Below are positions 14,906 to 16,688 of a DNA stretch of 16,688 nt, piece by piece. Origin of the DNA: Oscillospiraceae bacterium (lineage in GTDB: Bacteria; Bacillota; Clostridia; Oscillospirales; Oscillospiraceae). The notes beneath the pieces are model-generated. The model saw only the letters and a program-made list of their open reading frames with translations, did no database searches and was not told the DNA's origin. Positions within the stretch are counted from its first letter, which is position 1. Each line of letters starts with the position of its first letter. A program made the translations under genes and the position numbers. The stretch is from positions 1-16,688 of the forward strand of contig JAFYUG010000248.1 of assembly GCA_017558545.1 (NCBI GenBank), given 5' to 3'.

Positions 14906-14930
14906 ATGTATTTTTTGGAGGATAAAAGAT

Positions 14931-15245
14931 ATGAAAAATCTCAGCAATATGAATTTCACCAAGAGCTTCGACCGCGCAAGAAACACCGTAAAGGGCTGCC
15001 TTTTTACTGCAATGGGTCTTTGTGTCCTTGGCCTTGTAATAAATGAAAGCCTTCCCGATGCGGCAAAGTATGTAACCATAGCTGCCGTTGTGCTCATTGT
15101 AATTGGCTGCGCTCTTGTTGCTCTTTGCCTTAAGTGCCCCTACTGCGGCAGACAGATAATCTCCAAATGCCTCACCGTTACCAGCTGCCCCCACTGCAAG
15201 CGTAATCTCACCACCGGCATGAAGACCAAGGGCAAGAAAAGATAA
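14931..15245 (+). CDS. Small membrane protein with C-terminal zinc ribbon
   Basis: A 104-residue protein of unrecognised family. The start ATG (14931-14933) has GGAGG 10 bp upstream; an earlier in-frame ATG would overlap the topoisomerase gene and lacks a site. Two hydrophobic segments (about 22-37 and 47-67) form a probable hairpin in the membrane. They are followed by CPYC (69-72) and CPHC (86-89), a Cys4 zinc ribbon with 13 residues between the pairs, and a basic tail ending KTKGKKR. With a short two-helix hairpin the ribbon and tail would face the cytoplasm, where the basic residues could touch nucleic acid or lipid. It lies 25 bp after the B subunit and 43 bp before the A subunit of the topoisomerase, so it is probably cotranscribed. 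A functional link to the topoisomerase is possible but unproven. Confidence 0.8.
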   Translation: MKNLSNMNFTKSFDRARNTVKGCLFTAMGLCVLGLVINESLPDAAKYVTIAAVVLIVIGCALVALCLKCPYCGRQIISKCLTVTSCPHCKRNLTTGMKTKGKKR

Positions 15246-15288
15246 GTGAGGCTTTGCCCCTTCCAATATTCAGCAAAGAGGTTAATTT

Positions 15289-16688
15289 ATGGCAAAGAAA
15301 AAAGCCGAAACAACTAAAAAAGCTCCCGAAAATCCCAATGTTTTGGGTCTGAGAGCCGAGGTGCTGGAACAGCCCATCACCCAAACTCTGGAGCTTAACT
15401 ATATGCCTTACGCCATGAGCGTAATTATTTCCCGCGCCATTCCCGAAATAGACGGCTTCAAGCCCAGCCACCGCAAGCTCCTTTATACCATGTATAAAAT
15501 GGGTCTGCTCAGCGGCAACCGCACCAAGAGCGCCAACATCGTGGGTCAGACCATGCGTCTTAACCCCCATGGTGATGCTGCCATTTATGAAACCATGGTG
15601 CGTCTGAGCAAGGGCTACGAGGCTCTGCTTGCCCCCTTTGTGGACTCCAAGGGTAACTTTGGTAAGGTCTATTCCCGCGATATGGCCTATGCCGCCTCCC
15701 GATACACCGAGGCCAAGCTCTCCGCAATTTGCTCCGAGCTTTTCAGGGATATAGACAAGGACACCGTGGACTTTGTGGATAACTATGACGGCACCATGCA
15801 GGAGCCCACTTTGCTGCCCACTTCCTTCCCCAATGTTCTTGTTTCTTCCAACATGGGTATAGCCGTTGGTATGGCAAGCCAGATTTGCGGCTTCAACCTT
15901 GGAGAGGTCTGCGAAACCACTGCGGCCTATATAGCCGACCCGGAGCACGACCTGCTCTCCACCATGCCCGCACCCGATTTCCCCACAGGCGGCGAGATTA
16001 TTTATAGCCGCAGCGAGATGGAAAATATCTACCGCACCGGCCGCGGCAGCTTCAAAGTTCGCTCCCGCTGGCGCTATCTCCCCAAGGAGAACATGATAGA
16101 GGTATATGAAATACCCTATTCCACCACCGCCGAGCAGATTATGGACAAGGTGGCCGAACTTCTCAAGGCCGGCAAAATCCGCGAAATCAGCGATATGCGC
16201 GATGAAACCGACCTCAGCGGTCTCAAGCTCACCATAGATCTCAAGCGCGGCACCGACCCCGAAAAGCTCATGCAGAAGCTTTTCAAGCTCACCACCTTGC
16301 AGGACCAGTTCTCCTGCAACTTCAACATCCTCATAGGCGGCAACCCCAAGGTTATGGGCGTTGGCGAAATTTTGGAGGAGTGGGTGGCATGGCGCACCGA
16401 CTGCGTGAAGAGAAGGGTTTATCATGAGCTGCAGAAGAAGAGAGAAAAGCTCCATCTTCTGAAAGGTCTTGAAAAAATCCTTTTGGATATTGATAAGGCC
16501 ATCGCCATCATCCGCGGCACCGAGCTGGAAGCAGACGTTGTGCCCAACTTGATGATAGGCTTCGGCATTGACGATGTGCAGGCCGAATATGTTGCGGAAA
16601 TTAAGCTTCGCAATATTAACCGCGAATATATCCTCAAGCGTGTTGAGGAAGTCAGCGAGCTGGAAAAGCAGATTGCCGACCTTGAGGA
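15289..16688 (+). CDS. parC: Type IIA topoisomerase cleavage subunit (ParC/GyrA-like), 3' end missing
   Basis: The first 466 residues of an A subunit, which cuts and rejoins DNA; the rest, including any C-terminal DNA-wrapping domain, lies beyond the right edge. Seen: YMPYAMSVIISRAIPEIDGFKPSHRKLLY (38-66), the winged-helix segment TMRLNPHGDAAIYETMVRL, and the catalytic pair R138-Y139 in AASRYTEAKL. FVDNYDGTMQEPTLLP, then FPNVLV and GIAVGMA, form the tower start. At the usual quinolone-contact positions it has A97 where E. coli GyrA has S83, and E101 where GyrA has D87. The canonical HPHGD reads NPHGD. AGAGG precedes the ATG. The lysine-rich start MAKKKAETTKKAP is probably disordered. Identity as type IIA A subunit is firm; ParC rather than GyrA is an inference from divergence. 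Confidence 0.92.
   Translation, partial: MAKKKAETTKKAPENPNVLGLRAEVLEQPITQTLELNYMPYAMSVIISRAIPEIDGFKPSHRKLLYTMYKMGLLSGNRTKSANIVGQTMRLNPHGDAAIYETMVRLSKGYEALLAPFVDSKGNFGKVYSRDMAYAASRYTEAKLSAICSELFRDIDKDTVDFVDNYDGTMQEPTLLPTSFPNVLVSSNMGIAVGMASQICGFNLGEVCETTAAYIADPEHDLLSTMPAPDFPTGGEIIYSRSEMENIYRTGRGSFKVRSRWRYLPKENMIEVYEIPYSTTAEQIMDKVAELLKAGKIREISDMRDETDLSGLKLTIDLKRGTDPEKLMQKLFKLTTLQDQFSCNFNILIGGNPKVMGVGEILEEWVAWRTDCVKRRVYHELQKKREKLHLLKGLEKILLDIDKAIAIIRGTELEADVVPNLMIGFGIDDVQAEYVAEIKLRNINREYILKRVEEVSELEKQIADLE

Noticed and set aside
13301..15097. Minus-strand open frame of 598 codons opposite the topoisomerase B subunit
   Set aside because: It runs across the end of the B subunit and into the small zinc-ribbon gene, has no domain, and the plus-strand proteins are well supported.

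Overview
The window most likely comes from a Gram-positive anaerobe of the class Clostridia, probably a gut Oscillospirales-like bacterium. The grounds are strong AGGAGG-type ribosome binding sites, a lipoprotein signal with a Gram-positive style NagZ-like enzyme, a divergent topoisomerase IV-like gene pair of a kind I associate with Clostridia, and palindromic GAGGGAG and GTAGGGGC intergenic repeats that I recall from such genomes. The lineage is an inference; no rRNA or tRNA gene is present to settle it.

Layout. Positions 1-6445 hold one tightly packed minus-strand operon. In transcription order it is a GH36 alpha-galactosidase, peptidase T, a HAD phosphatase of the phosphoglycolate phosphatase type, a MelB-like GPH sugar symporter, and a second MFS transporter that runs off the left edge. 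The two catabolic ends (alpha-galactosidase and GPH symporter) fit uptake and hydrolysis of melibiose or raffinose-type sugars. Why a tripeptidase and a phosphatase sit between them is unexplained. Upstream (6446-6764) are two related palindromes next to the first ribosome binding site, a dense cluster of hairpins, and a likely terminator for the preceding gene.

Positions 6765-9136 hold a second minus-strand operon: a PHP-family phosphatase (HisK type), ribose-5-phosphate isomerase B and a membrane-anchored DUF4015-like TIM-barrel protein. A palindromic MITE-like element of about 140 bp (9168-9307) separates it from a minus-strand GT39 protein O-mannosyltransferase-like gene (9323-11146) that carries a discoidin-like insert. 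That gene is divergent from a plus-strand GH3 (NagZ-like) lipoprotein gene (11230-12363). The two share an 83 bp intergenic region with back-to-back -10 hexamers and a 17 bp palindrome.

Positions 12364-12907 are non-coding and consist largely of palindromic repeat modules, followed by a recognisable promoter. From 12908 onward lies a plus-strand type IIA topoisomerase locus: a ParE/GyrB-like subunit, a small membrane protein with a C-terminal zinc ribbon, and a ParC/GyrA-like subunit cut by the right edge. The topoisomerase pair keeps its catalytic residues but differs from canonical gyrase at several motif positions, including the serine that binds quinolones. The most unusual points are the small zinc-ribbon membrane gene inside the topoisomerase locus and the families of palindromic repeats with matching changes between copies.
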